Positions 12,901 through 23,550 are shown, counted from the first letter of the stretch. The stretch: 64,000 nt of DNA from Liolophura sinensis (GCF_032854445.1 NC_088298.1:22159295-22223294), one strand, 5' to 3'. A program made the numbers and translations. Notes: generated by a model from the letters alone, not told the origin.

Positions 12901-15900
12901 CATAGGGCACACAAACTTTCCAAAAACTGTCCCATTCTCCACCAAGTTCAAGTTCCTGTTCTCACAGATTCGGGGAGCTGAAAACATGGAATATATGGAA
13001 AGTTTCCAATCAAACAAACCACTGCAGTCTTTTTTGGTTACATTTAAATTCATTCATCTGGTGATTAATGAAATCAATCATGATCAAGAATATAGTTACA
13101 TTGAATATGCGACAGAACGGTTTGTTTGCTATTTGGAGGACACCGGTTATAGCGCTGGAGAAATGAAGTAGGAAATCAGAGGAACAAGGGCACAGAAAGG
13201 CATACAGACCCAGAAAGAGGAACGTGAACAGGGCCCTGACAAGAGTGGACACATGATGAAGAGTTAGGGCACAGAAAGGCATACAGACCCAGAAAGAGGA
13301 ACGTGAACAGGGCCCTGACAAGAGTGGACACATGATGAAGAGTTAGGGCACAGAAAGGCATACAGATCCAGAAAGAGGAACATGAACAGGGCCCTGACAA
13401 GAGTGGACACATGATGAAGAGTTAGGGCACAGAAAGGCATACAGACCCAGAAAGAGGAACGTGAACAGGGCCCTGACAAGAGTGGACACATGATGAAGAG
13501 TTAGGGCACAGAAAGGCATACAGATCCAGAAAGAGGAACGTGAACAGGGCCCTGACAAGAGTGGACACATGATGAAGAGTTAGGGCACAGAAAAGCATAC
13601 AGACCCAGAAAGAGGAACGTGAACAGGGCCCTGACAGGAGTGGACACATGATGAAGAGTTAGGGCACAGAAAGGCATACAGATTCAGAAAGAGGAACGTG
13701 AACAGGGCCCTGACAAGAGTGGACACATGATGAAGAGTTAGGGCACAGAAAGGCATACAGACCCAGAAAGAGGAACGTGAACAGGGCCCTGACAAGAGTG
13801 GACACATGGTGAAGAGTTAGGGCACAGAAAAGCATACAGACCCAGAAAGAGGAACGTGAACAGGGCCCTGACAAGAGTGGACACATGATGAAGAGTTAGG
13901 GCACAGAAAGGCATACAGATCCAGAAAGAGGAACGTGAACAGGGCCCTGACAAGAGTGGACACATGATGATGAGTTAGGGCACAGAAAGGCATACAGATC
14001 CAGAAAGAGGAACGTGAACAGGGCCCTGACAAGAGTGGACACATGATGAAGAGTTAGGGCACAGAAAGGCATACAGACCCAGAAAGAGGAACGTGAACAG
14101 GGCCCTGACAAGAGTGGACACATGATGAAGAGTTAGGGCACAGAAAGGCATACAGACCCAGAAAGAGGAACGTGAACAGGGCCCTGACAAGAGTGGACAC
14201 ATGATGAAGAGTTAGGGCACAGAAAGGCATACAGATCCAGAAAGAGGAACGTGAACAGGGCCCTGACAAGAGTGGACACATGATGAAGAGTTAGGGCACA
14301 GAAAGGCATACAGACCCAGAAAGAGGAACGTGAACAGGGCCCTGACAAGAGTGGACACATGATGAAGAGTTAGGGCACAGAAAGGCATACAGATCCAGAA
14401 AGAGGAACGTGAACGGGCCCTGACAAGAGTGGACACATGATGAAGAGTTAGGGCACAGAAAAGCATACAGACCCAGAAAGAGGAACGTGAACAGGGCCCT
14501 GACAAGAGTGGACACATGATGAAGAGTTAGGGCACAGAAAGGCATACAGACCCAGAAAGAGGAACGTGAACAGGGCCCTGACAAGAGTGGACACATGATG
14601 AAGAGTTAGGGCACAGAAAGGCATACAGACCCAGAAAGAGGAATGTGAACAGGGCCCTGAAAAGAGTGGACACATGATGAAGAGTTAGGGCACAGAAAGG
14701 CATACAGACCCAGAAAGAGGAACGTGAACAGGGCCCTGACAAGAGTGGACACATGTTGAAGAGTTAGGGCACAGAAAGGCATACAGACCCAGAAAGAGGA
14801 ACGTGAACAGGGCCCTGAAAAGAGTGGACACATGATGAAGAGCTAGGGCACAGAAAGGCATACAGACCCAGAAAGAGGAATGTGAACAGGGCCCTGACAA
14901 GAGTGGACACATGATGAAGAGTTAGGGCACAGGAAGGCATACAGACCCAGAAAGAGGAACGTGAACAGGGCCCTGAAAAGAGTGGACACATGATGAAGAG
15001 CTAGGGCACAGAAAGGCATACAGACCCAGAAAGAGGAATGTGAACAGGGCCCTGACAAGAGTGGACACATGATGAAGAGTTAGGGCACAGGAAGGCATAC
15101 AGACCCAGAAAGAGGATCGTGAACAGGGCCCTGACAAGAGTGGACACATGATGAAGAGTTAGGGCACAGAAAGGCATACAGACCCAGAAAGAGGAACGTG
15201 AACAGGGCCCTGGCAAGAGTGGACACATGATGAAGAGCTAGGGCACAGAAAGGCACACAGGCCCAGAAAGAGGATCATGAACAGGGCCCTGACAAGAGTG
15301 GACACATGATGAAGAGTTAGGGCACAGAAAGGCATACAGACCCAGAAAGAGGAACGTGAACAGGGCCCTGAAAAGAGTGGACACATGATGAAGAGCTAGG
15401 GCACAGAAAGGCATACAGACCCAGAAAGAGGAACGTGAACAGGACCCTGGCAAGAGTGGACACATGATGAAGAGCTAGGGCACAGAAAGGCACACAGGCC
15501 CAGAAAGAGGATCATGAACAGGGCCCTGACAAGAGTGGACACATGATGAAGAGTTAGGGCACAGAAAGGCATACAGACCCAGAAAGAGGAATGTGAACAG
15601 GGCCCTGACAAGAGTGGACACATGATGAAGAGTTAGGGCACAGAAAGGCATACAGACCAAGAAAGAGGAACGTGAACAGGGCCCTGGCAAGAGTGGACAC
15701 ATGATGAAGAGTTAGGGCACAGAAAGGCATACAGACCAAGAAAGAGGAACGTGAACAGGGCCCTGAGGAGAGTGGACACATCATGAAGAACTATGGCACA
15801 GAAAGGTATACAGACCCAGACAGAGGGACGTGAACAAGGCCCTGAGGAGAGTGGACAAAAGAAAACGAACAGGGCCCTGAGAAGAGTGGGACACATGAAA

Positions 15901-18900
15901 ACAAAGAGGACCCTGAGAATTTAGAGTGGACACATGACAAAGAACAGGTCCCTGAGAAGAGTGGACACATGGAAACGAGGTGTGGACTGACAACACTCTA
16001 CATGTACCAAAAAAAATCAGCTTTCTGACTTTAAATTTTTTTTCACATTTACATCTTCCTGCAGTTGCAATACGGATACTTTCTGGACTTGGCAGTGAGC
16101 TGTTAATAAATCTCTAGAGTACATGTACAAGTTAGTATGTGTACCCTTCACCTGTACATCATTCACATATAGGTATGTAGAAACTCATGTAATACCCCTA
16201 TCAATCTTCAAAATATATCTATTTATTTATCTGATTTATGTTTTATGTCGTACTCAAGTGTACAGCACTTTATACAACAGCGACCAGCATCACAGTGAGA
16301 GGAAACCTATCACAGACCGGGGCAAACCCATGACCATCTGCAAGTTGCTGGTGCACCTTCCCATGTACAGCCAGAGAGAAAGACATCATGTGCTGGACTT
16401 AACCTCACAGTGACCACATTGGTGATAGGCTTCTGGGTCATTACACCGGCTGGAGTGCCAACCCCTTCAGCCTCAAAGGCCCCTTGAAATTATAAGCCTA
16501 CCTACATATAGTCAGGCACCTACCCAAAATTAGCAAACGGATCTTATTTCCTAAAACAAAAAACCTTTTTAAATTTGAGCCTCGTCAAAAATAAGTTCAA
16601 AGACCAGAAGCAGCAAGTTGGTCAACTTCAAAATGTTACCTCTGACAAGACCTGGAACTGAATTACCAAGGCACCGAAGACAGAAGTGCTTTTAAACAAC
16701 TTTTCCCCAGGCCCCAGGGCACAAACAGGTCTTAGATTTAAGTCAGATTTAATCTTAGCTTCAAAACAGCTTAGAGTGCAAAGATTGTCACTTTCATGTC
16801 TAAGTAAAATAAAAATTTTATGATTATTATGTACATATGTAATATTAAGAGTTGTCTTAGACATCTTAGACTTTTGAGACATACCTTAATTTTCAATCTT
16901 TTCGCATAAAAAAAAGCTTTCAGTCCAACTTGTACACATTTTTAAATTTATGTTGGAGACAAAATTACATTGGTTGGATTGGCCAATTTCAGAAAAAAAG
17001 TACAGCTTTATCAGTTAACATGAAACAATTCCTTCAGAATAGGCTTGAATTACAGCAAATGAAAATTAGGAGTTTTATGTTCAAATATACAATGTCATGT
17101 AATTTCTGAAACAAAATCATTTACATGTCTCCTTTAACACTGTTATGACTAAGATCCTGATGACACAATGCAAGTCAAAATTCGAAATACAATTTTAGAG
17201 CTCTAAATATGTGTCATATACAATTGATATTTTGCCCTCATCATAAAAGTGGGCAAAACCGCTTTCTTCATAAGAATTAAGTCATAGTAAAGTCATAATT
17301 TAGAATGATTCTGCATGCGAGTGAGAAATACTGGTTTTGTGGAATCTGTCTGTTTCATGATCCTGGGGTTAGAGCTTTGGTGTTCTTACGAAACTCACCT
17401 TGGCCTTGTGAGAATCGTCTCCTTGTCAAATATGCTCGACTGCCATAGTAAAAAGTGCCCGCATAAAGCGCAGTTTTCCATGTGGAAGATCTACTCCCTC
17501 CAGAATATCTTGATCCACGGTAACCGCTACGGTAACCGCTACGGAAACCGCCACGGAAACCACCTCCACCACGCCCACCTCGTGCTGTTGTCACCTCAAA
17601 ACCTGAAGAACAGAGATATATTATAGGTTACATGACAACTTGCATTCTGACAGTCCATGAACACTCCCTAAGGGCCAAAAGTTTTCCACCTGTGTACCTA
17701 TAAGCAGTTCACACCTGTATGCTGGAATAATCACTTCAGCATTAAACTTGCCAAAAGCAGGTAGTTGAATGCACTGGTATTCCGGTTTCCTCCTATGCTG
17801 ATAATATCAGTGGCCTATCTCATCATACTTTACTTGAGAAAAGAGTAAAGAATGATGAGATAGCACATCAATGGCTGTCATGATCACGTCAAGTGAAAAA
17901 TCTTGAGCGCAGAGTTATTATAAAAACAATAATCAAAAAAAAAAAAATAAACATGATAAATACACTCATGACCTTGTTGGGTTTCCTAACCATTTTTGTT
18001 GTAAAGTTGTCAACTTCATCATCAAAAATGTATAATGAATATCCCTGGACTGGCATTCATGTAGCAAAGCCAGACCATCACAGGCAGCTTGGACTTTTCT
18101 CTACTGCATTTCAAAACTTCAGGGACCTCCGTGGCTCAGTTGGTTAGCGCGCTAGCGCAGCGTAATGACCCAGGAGTCATGCGGTGGCTGTGAGTTCAAG
18201 TCCAGTTCATGCTGGCTTCCTCTCTCGCCGTATGTGGGAAGGTCTGACAGCAACCTGCAGATGGTCGTGGGTTTCCCCCGGGCTTTGCCCGGTTTCCGCC
18301 CACCATACTGCTGGCCGCCGTCGTATAAGTGAAATATTCTTGAGTACGGCGTAAAACACCCATCAAAAAAAAAAAATGAAAAATTCAATCTAGTCCAGGT
18401 ATGTCGTGTATGTATGACCGCCATTTTTAAAGCTGCTGCAGATGAATGTGAAGCCATACACACGTACATGTAGCTTAATTCTTGTCACCTTGGCAACCTA
18501 CATGAGAAAGTTTTTAGATCAAAATAGACAAAATCCTGATATGTAAAACATAACTAAGGTCAAAACGTTTGGTCAATCACTCATTTTTAACATCTGAAAA
18601 TAGAAACCATGACCTCGAAATGAGCCAAAGTCATCAGAAACATGACTTTGTATCATGTATATATTCAAAATTTTGGACCAATAAATGATTAATAGTTTTA
18701 TTTTATCCATTTTCATGTTGGTTTACAACAATATAAAATTGAATCTAATCCATTTCGCTGCTTTAAATCATATTTGATGACCTCAAATCCTGTCAAGCTC
18801 ATCACCCTGAAGAGCTTAAAATATCACACACTGCGACCCCCCCGGGGTATCAATTACGGCTATTTTATTTCTTCTAAAATTTGGGATACCTGGTCTGCTC

Positions 18901-21900
18901 ACTTCAGCCGATGTATATGTAATTGTAGCTGGAATATTGAGTTTCTTTTTTTCTCACATGGTTAGACCATCTAATGAACAACATACACGCACTCACATCT
19001 CTACTTTTCCAAATGTCTGGTACAGAAATGTAACATTTTACTTTCAACACTACTGATATCTGTCCCAAACTTTACATGAATAAGGGAAATTAAATCCTGT
19101 GTAAAGTATACGTGTTTCTAACGATTACCACATCTGTGAGGGCAGTGCATGTATTAAATCTAATCATTCCACAGCACTCAAGAGATAACTCCTTTAACTG
19201 CCTTGGCAACATACATAAATTGTAAGTCATTTCCCATATATCAGACACAGGAATGGTCCACATCATCTGTGATAAGAGGATTTGATTGGCTAGAATTTCA
19301 GCCAATCCTACAGAATCACTGGATCCACTCACTCTTTGCATCCCACTGTTGTACATGTACATATACAGAAGGTTACCTATTAAGATTTCACATTTTAGGT
19401 CAGATACAATGTATTAAATATACATGGCAGTTTTGTCCTGCACCCAACTAAGTTGGTCCCTGTAAAAATGACTATTTTTTGGAAGACATTGTCCTGATTG
19501 ATTTCCAGGCTTGGGCGAATATCAAATATAAGATTGATTTCAAATACAAATGATACAGTATATTATCTAATTTGTTGTCAACAACCACATAACCAAGATT
19601 CCATGTGGCGTTACCTTACAGTGCCTGCACACAGTACTAGGCGTACACACACTTTTTATAGGGTATCAATGGCGCTTTAGGTCACTCCAACTTAAATTGT
19701 TGATATTTATTTACTTTATTTATTTGATTGTTACTTTATGCCATACTGAATAAAAATATAATTTTATTTGTGGAAAATGTGGACTATGCAAGAAATTTTT
19801 TTCTTTTCGAAGACATATTTATGTAATTGAAAAGCTTTGAAAAACGGGTAAATTATAAAAATATCAAGATTGGAGAAAATAAGAAGGTGGCTTTTCTTAT
19901 TTTTTACTTTTAATCCGCTTTTAGATTTTACTTAGTGTCAGCTTACCCATATTTAAAGCACAAAATATAACTGTTCTTGCCAAACTAAGAAATAACAATT
20001 AAAACTAGCATAACGTACATATACATGTATGATATGTATTGATTGACATTTTTCACAGTGACCGTCTTCTTATATTTTATTTTAGATAATACGAAGATGT
20101 AACTCTTACCACTTCTTGCAATGCACGATTATGTACTATGTTTACTTATTTACTTGATAGGTTTTTTATGGCGTACTCCATATTATATGTAGGCTTACGC
20201 AATCTATATAAACTCAATATAGACAGAGTAAATAGGAGAACATTGGAAATGAGATAGCCGGATTTCAAATTCTGGCTAAATCTAATAAGTGGGTCAGGGG
20301 TTATGATCTACTGTATGGGTGTCGGGAAGATATCAGAGTGCTCGGAGGATATCAGAGTGCCCGGAGGATACCACAGTGCCCGGAGGATACCAGAGTGTCG
20401 GGAGGATATCAGAGTGCCCGGAGGATACCAGAGTACCCAGAGGATATCAGAGTGTCGGGAGGATATCAGAGTGCCCGGAGGATACCACAGTGCCCGGAGG
20501 ATACCAGAATGTCGGGAGGATATCAGAGTGTCGGGAGGATATCAGAGTGCCCGGAGGATACCACAGTGCCCGGAGGATACCAGAGTGTTGGGAGGATACC
20601 ACAGGGGCCAGGAGGACACCAGTGTCGAGAGGATATCAGAGTTCCCGGAGGATACCAGAGTGTCGGGAGGATATCAGAGTGCCCGGAGGATACCACAGTG
20701 CCCGGAGGATACCAGAGTGTTGGGAGGATACCACAGGGCCAGGAGGACACCAGTGTCAAGAGGATATCAGAGTGCCCGGAGGATACCACAATGCCTGGAG
20801 GATACCAGAGTGTCGGGAGGATATCAGAGTGCCTGGAGGATACCACAGTGCCCGGAGGACACCAGTGTCGAGAGGATACCAGAGTGCCCGGTGGATACCA
20901 GAGTACCCAGAACAAACCACCAACCTTTACCAGATTTAGAGCACAGTCCTGCCTGTGAGTACAGTACAACTTTTCTCCACATGCAGTTATGCATGTAATT
21001 GCACAGCCCATGCATGGCTTGCTCCAGGCAAGTACATGTACACAGAACTCCCTTATACAACACTCTATAAAAATCAATACGTTACTAACGAACGGCAAAG
21101 ACCACAAACATGCACGCACTATGCACACAACTTGACTCTTTGCTGCCATGGAGAAGCCAATAAAATTATCGATGACATGACATTATAAAAAAATTACCCT
21201 CCAGGTATATTACTTCCATCTCGACTAAACGGGGGAAATTGTTGTGTATAAGTTATCAAAGTAATTAAGGCTACAAGTAATACATGCGCATATGATTACA
21301 AAAAGCAGAGAATTCCCTTTACGATGCATGACACATACATGTGTACACACATAGATACATGTCAGCTGCATATATTGTGTGATATACATAAATTTAATAT
21401 AATGCAAAAACATGTCAAATGTAAATCTTACTGGTTTCATTAGGCACGAGGTACAGCATATTATTTCTGCCCTGAGGGAATTTTTGTAAGAAGTTATGTG
21501 GTAGCACTGGGGGTAGCAAGAATCCCACAACCTGAGAAAACAGCACAAAGGTCAACACCAGCTCTAGTGGGCTGTCAAGCCAAATATGAACTCTGACCTC
21601 AATAAAGTACACACAGATCCAATGTCAGTATGAACACTGCCCAACAATGTTCATTTTCAACAGGCTATAAATTCCCTGTCTGCCTGTACCAGGACGTTCA
21701 TTTAAGGTCACTCAGTTTTATAACAACACATGTATATAAATCTGTTCTCAAGATATTTTGGTAACTGATGGACTGGCAGTACGACGAATGAACAGACAGA
21801 TATTATGAAAACTATATCCCTTTGGCATAATACTACCATGACTATGACCAGAAAAAACAACTAATCATGCGCAAATTTTTTTGGAGGAGGGGTGGGATCT

Positions 21901-22788
21901 ACATAATCTGATAATGGGGCAAATGTACTCTTTGTGTGGCCTGTAGCCTCTATGGCATATGCCCTAAAGAGCCATTCTGGTGCACACACATTTCAGGCTA
22001 AAATTGCTAGTATGTGACATGGGTACATCATACGTACAAACGGTTATGAGCTAAGCCTCTTGGGCAATTCAATTCAATTTAGTATTTGTTTTATACTAAA
22101 TTTATTGATTTAATTAACTGATTAACTGAATTAATTAAAATCTTTAAAAAAAAAATTATGTTAGCAGAGAAAACTATACAGCTGAAATAATGAGATACAC
22201 TGTACAATGAGATGAAATTTTTGAGTTTTCTTTGATATGACAGCTTATCCAAAAACCAAAAATTAAATAATAAATTTAAAAAAAAAAACATAAACTGCTT
22301 GATTTTGAAGAACTGAATCACAGGCCTATGCATGTTCACTGTTGCTTTGGTTTAAAAGTTTTAAACCATTTATTCCCATGCTCATACTGAAAAACTCCAA
22401 AATATCTAAATGATTTCTTTTTTCTTTTCAGTCCCAGATACCGGTACATGTATCTTATTTGCCCTAACTTTTCTGACTTTAGAAGTTTATAAGCGTATAT
22501 GTGCTGTACCAAAGTCAACTAGATATAAATGTAGCACTGGGCTCATATATGGCTAGAATGAGTCGACTTTACATAGTCTGTAGTGATCATGCAGGTTAAA
22601 CTGTATAGAGTTTAACCTGCTAATTGGGGTGTACATATACAGTGTACCTGAAATCAAACCAGGTAAGCTATGGCAGTCATAACGAGGCTTTGATTACAAG
22701 ACCAAACATTTTATGCATACTCACCAATGACTAGCAGAACGGCGACAACAACAAAAATGTATCTTAAAATCTGCCTGTAATCCTTCAT
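920..22788 (-). CDS. Gene A: Shisa-like (STMC6-type) membrane protein, 8 coding exons
   Basis: Spliced model of 327 aa; exons (minus strand) 22788-22725, 17602-17399, 12977-12827, 11459-11338, 5934-5767, 4076-3930, 1847-1740, 939-920. All junctions have GT/AG ends and the phases agree (phase 1 except the phase 2 junction 3/4). Residues 1-21 are a signal peptide; about 22-89 are Arg/Gly/Tyr/Ser-rich; Cys94, Cys113, Cys125-126 and Cys134-135 form the six-cysteine domain (ICEN, FVCP, YCCG, RCC), with one NGT sequon at 104; the membrane helix is about 144-168 and ends in four cysteines and a Lys-rich stop-transfer; the tail has PPAY, two PPQY and PPNY. Known of the family: Shisa-like/STMC6 proteins are single-pass adaptors that bind WW-domain ligases through PY motifs. 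The specific function is inferred. Start chosen because gene B has the same MxDYRQI start and the same AAAGACAACC leader. Divergent from gene B. Confidence 0.85.
1740..1847 (-). CDS. Gene A exon 7: tail exon with PPNY
   Basis: 108 nt when spliced at TCTA|GTAAGCAG. Encodes GSQPAAPPYSPNPVGFVEPN, then PPNYYSDPN and GQGYSS. If the donor is not used, the frame runs on through KQIPIKA to a TAG at 1714-1716. Splicing is preferred because the next exon is conserved in gene B. Confidence 0.85.
2720..3900. repeat. Minisatellite in gene A intron 6
   Basis: Irregular tandem array built from two alternating blocks: 'acctgtaatttacagcttacagtacacaggtacatgta' type (about 45 bp) and 'cacagatgttcagtacagctcatgcaga' type. 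Units are about 45 or 85 bp. Short ORFs across it are repeat translations. Confidence 0.9.
3930..4076 (-). CDS. Gene A exon 6: tail exon with two PPQY motifs
   Basis: 147 nt, phase 1 in and out, acceptor CTACAG|AC, donor CCAG|GTAGGT. Encodes DNYPTLCVPQGEYPPQYS, then FPPQYPGH and PLPMPTSQAP. The end PMPTSQ(A/T)P is shared with gene B. A minisatellite starts about 30 bp after the donor. Confidence 0.87.
4150..4500 (+). mobile_element. Interspersed family 2 copy
   Basis: Copy of a roughly 330-bp repeat whose body reads 'ggggtttaacgtcgtacttaaca...ttcagtcatatgacgatgagga' and ends 'gtctttggtatgacccgaccc'. In gene A intron 5. Non-coding; its class is unknown to me. Confidence 0.7.
4803..4998. repeat. 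28-bp tandem repeat, 7 copies
   Basis: Unit taaagtctggcttcagttaa + gtcaggac, nearly identical copies. In gene A intron 5. Homogeneity suggests recent amplification. Confidence 0.95.
5637..5748 (-). mobile_element. SINE fragment beside exon 5 donor
   Basis: Begins with the (tttat)n tail and 'ttgattggtgtttcatgccgtactcaag', and runs to the 'gcagagcccgggggg' block. Lies in gene A intron 5, about 20 bp from the exon 5 donor at 5765-5766. Confidence 0.75.
5767..5934 (-). CDS. Gene A exon 5: Pro/Gly/Tyr-rich tail with PPAY
   Basis: 168 nt, phase 1 in and out. Encodes SSNFQMKPTVTPYAAYHNGT, GYPQSG-type repeats, then PPAYEKSGG and PYSPNPT. Homologous to exon 5 of gene B but 147 nt shorter, because B has extra GYPQ repeats. 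A SINE fragment ends about 20 bp beyond the splice donor. Confidence 0.88.
5948..6455 (-). mobile_element. Two degenerate SINE fragments
   Basis: 5948-6040 and 6335-6455 both carry the tail half of the SINE ('gccagcattgtggtg', 'gccagcattatggtgggagg'). Both in gene A intron 4. They are 5'-truncated and diverged. Confidence 0.6.
6640..6845. mobile_element. Rearranged SINE pieces in opposing orientation
   Basis: Starts with the minus-strand tail ('ttgattggtgtttaacaaagc') and continues as plus-strand body ('gatggtcgtgggtttcccctggg...accaatcaaataaataaac'). Looks like two insertions or an inversion inside one. Confidence 0.6.
6846..8324. other. Gene A intron 4, unremarkable stretch
   Basis: AT-rich intron. 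At 7520-7570 a short piece 'gacccgacctgggtttgatcccagg' is the end of interspersed family 2. A poly-T run lies at 7989-8009. I see no exon. Confidence 0.5.
8325..8530 (+). mobile_element. Interspersed family 2 copy (variant)
   Basis: Starts 'gtttggagtttaacgtcgtacttaacaa' and shares 'atgtaatgtgcctccttgttgc' and 'gttgcactatccccttcatgctg' only with the copy at 11705, so these two form a subfamily. Confidence 0.65.
8576..8788 (-). mobile_element. Interspersed family 3 copy
   Basis: On the minus strand reads 'ttattcaagcatatgcagaaggctttattctgtgt...accaatgtagttttgtctcc...aggttgaggaatcaggg'. The same text recurs at 16885, 35828 and 44468. About 200 bp, non-coding. Confidence 0.65.
8820..9760. repeat. 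90-bp tandem repeat, about 10 copies
   Basis: Unit contains 'ctgaataaatctgttagctt', 'aatgttcagtggaaactttc' and 'ttgcaacaagacggtttctg'. Central copies are almost identical; the left copies differ ('cagctac', 'ttcaatgg'). In gene A intron 4. Confidence 0.95.
10020..10195 (+). mobile_element. 5'-truncated SINE
   Basis: Starts at the B-box region 'gagttcaagtccagttcatg' and runs to 'caaataaataaacaaat'. In gene A intron 4. Confidence 0.75.
10196..11337. other. Gene A intron 4, remainder
   Basis: AT-rich with homopolymer runs near 10520 and 10610-10680. No exon or element recognised apart from the donor of exon 4 at its end. Confidence 0.4.
11338..11459 (-). CDS. Gene A exon 4: membrane helix and basic stop
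   Basis: 122 nt, acceptor TTTCAG|TC, donor AAAT|GTAAGT. Encodes PGRVAGLVVGLLLGF followed by IIIGVIIFCCCCW and KKKGKKSEGSIK. The helix is about 25 residues; the cysteine run at the cytoplasmic face could be palmitoylated (inference). Confidence 0.9.
11705..12025 (+). mobile_element. Interspersed family 2, long copy
   Basis: Starts with (gagt)n then 'gcttggggtttaacgtcgtactcaacaatttttcagttatatgacgatgac' and runs to 'ggtgtgactcgactcagg'. In gene A intron 3. The best view of the 5' end of this family. Confidence 0.75.
12270..12515 (+). mobile_element. SINE, diverged near-full copy
   Basis: Head 'gatcaggtggttagcatgct', B-box-like 'gagttcaggttcacc', tail 'accaatcaaataaat'. In gene A intron 3. Confidence 0.65.
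12827..12977 (-). CDS. Gene A exon 3: six-cysteine Shisa-like domain
   Basis: 151 nt, acceptor TTTCAG|CT, donor GATGA|GTAAGT, leaving phase 2. Carries all six cysteines: APRICENR, GKFVCPM, YDYCCG and ERCCTFGD. The order single, single, pair, pair is the STMC6 signature. A 79-bp satellite begins about 200 bp upstream in intron 2. Confidence 0.92.
13186..15975. repeat. 79-bp satellite, about 33 copies
   Basis: Unit starts 'agttagggcacagaaaggca' and includes 'tacagacccagaaagagga' and 'ctgacaagagtggacacatg'. One copy near 14412 is 78 bp. After 15800 units decay into shorter variants. The array lies in gene A intron 2, ending about 200 bp from exon 3. Since 79 is not a multiple of 3, overlapping 75-residue ORFs appear every unit on the minus strand; they are artefacts. 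Confidence 0.97.
16217..16484 (-). mobile_element. SINE, near-full copy
   Basis: Tail 'atttatttatctgatttatg' to head 'ccaaccccttcagcctcaaaggccc' on the minus strand. In gene A intron 2. Confidence 0.65.
16885..17065 (-). mobile_element. Interspersed family 3 copy
   Basis: Shares 'ggagacaaaattacattggttggattg' and 'ttcagaataggcttgaat' with the copy at 8576. In gene A intron 2, same orientation as the gene. Confidence 0.6.
17399..17602 (-). CDS. Gene A exon 2: Arg/Gly/Tyr-rich segment
   Basis: 204 nt, phase 1 in and out, acceptor CTTCAG|GT, donor CAAG|GTGAGT. Encodes GFEVTTARGG, then RGG/FRGG/YRSG repeats, then WKTALYAGTFYYGSRAYLTR. The exon is over 60% identical by eye to exon 2 of gene B, including both splice sites. 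Low-complexity RGG text in an ectodomain is unusual. Confidence 0.88.
18122..18376 (+). mobile_element. Full-length tRNA-derived SINE
   Basis: Cleanest copy. Pol III A box TGGCTCAGTTGG at 18132-18143 and B box GAGTTCAAGTCC at 18192-18203; a unique body with 'gtcgtgggtttcccccgggc'; ends in a poly-A run. Lies in gene A intron 1, antisense to the gene. It is the reference for the other copies. Confidence 0.88.
18377..20319. other. Gene A intron 1, AT-rich stretch
   Basis: Holds short SINE tail fragments near 19705-19760 and 20140-20180. No exon seen; the ORFs here lack splice context. Confidence 0.4.
20320..20908. repeat. 19-bp minisatellite, about 30 copies
   Basis: Unit 'gagtgcccggaggatacca' with alternation of 'gatatca' and 'gatacca' and of 'cccgg' and 'tcggg'. 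Includes a duplicated block with 'aggaggacaccagtgtcgag'. Open on all frames of the plus strand for 200 codons only because 19 bp cycles through frames. Gene A intron 1. Confidence 0.95.
20909..22724. other. Gene A intron 1, first part
   Basis: AT-rich, no recognised element. Ends at the exon 1 donor (22723-22724). Confidence 0.4.
22725..22788 (-). CDS. Gene A exon 1: signal peptide
   Basis: 64 nt, begins MKDYRQILRYIFVVVAVLLV and ends phase 1 at ATTG|GTGAGT. A short basic/polar start followed by a hydrophobic core is a typical cleavable signal. An upstream in-frame Met exists at 22992 but would bury the signal, and the leader just before this ATG matches gene B. Confidence 0.85.
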
Positions 22789-23293
22789 TTTGGTTGTCTT
22801 TACGGCCTCTGATGTATCTTTACGCTCGTCGCGACTATTTGTATTTGTCAACAAGACTACGCTTTGATAACGACCTACGTCACAGCCAGTTATTTTTACA
22901 CCGTCCCGGTTGAATAAAAGACCGGACCTAGGTATGTGAATACATTGATTTATATACAAAAACTTTCCGTTCGTGCGGCGTGAATAAGTCACTTTCGCAT
23001 TTCAGAAAGCCGCACTTTTTTTAACAGAAATGTCGCGGGATCTTGCATTACATGGGAAAAATTGTTACTTTGAAAGCTTGCCGTTTTTATGGTCGTGAAA
23101 AGCAGAAATTTCAAAGGCCACTGTTATGGAATGGGTGCTAATTTGATCACGGCTGCTTTCTTGTGGCGGGTGTAGTGGCGCATATCCCCGAATTACCAAT
23201 GTCGCTTATTGTGTCTAAGTGAATTTAGAGTTTATGTTTTAAGTACTCAGTTGTTTTTGGTCTCTAAAAGACAAATTCGCGTACTTGCAAAAT

Positions 23294-23497
23294 CCCCCCC
23301 CCCCCCCCCCCCCCCCCACCGCCCGACCTTCGAGAGCCTCACGAATTGGAAGGTAGATTAGCCAAGTACGTGTTGACGGCCTATGTGACGTCAAGCGAGG
23401 ATATTTCGCAATCTCAAAATTTCAGGCCGTCCCACCTTTACACTTTGAACAAAATAATCCATACAATGTAATAAATTATATATACATCAACCGTTGA

Positions 23498-23533
<36 letters not shown>

Positions 23534-23550
23534 TGGGGGGGGGGGGGGGG
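23294..23550. repeat. Poly-C tract and (GA)n plus poly-G tract
   Basis: A run of 24 C at 23294-23317, then (GA)n at about 23500-23532 followed by a G run at 23536-23550. Pure homopurine/homopyrimidine tracts can form triplex or quadruplex structures. Confidence 0.95.

Noticed and set aside
13010-15996. About 30 overlapping minus-strand ORFs of about 75 codons (MCPLLSGPCSRSSFW...)
   Set aside because: They are one 79-bp satellite read in rotating frames inside an intron; spacing of starts equals the unit length.
18122-18200. tRNA-gene-like head with A and B boxes
   Set aside because: Continues into the SINE body shared by many copies; cannot fold as a plain tRNA gene with an acceptor stem that I can see.
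20303-21149. Four ORFs of over 200 codons
   Set aside because: 19-bp minisatellite read in several frames on both strands.
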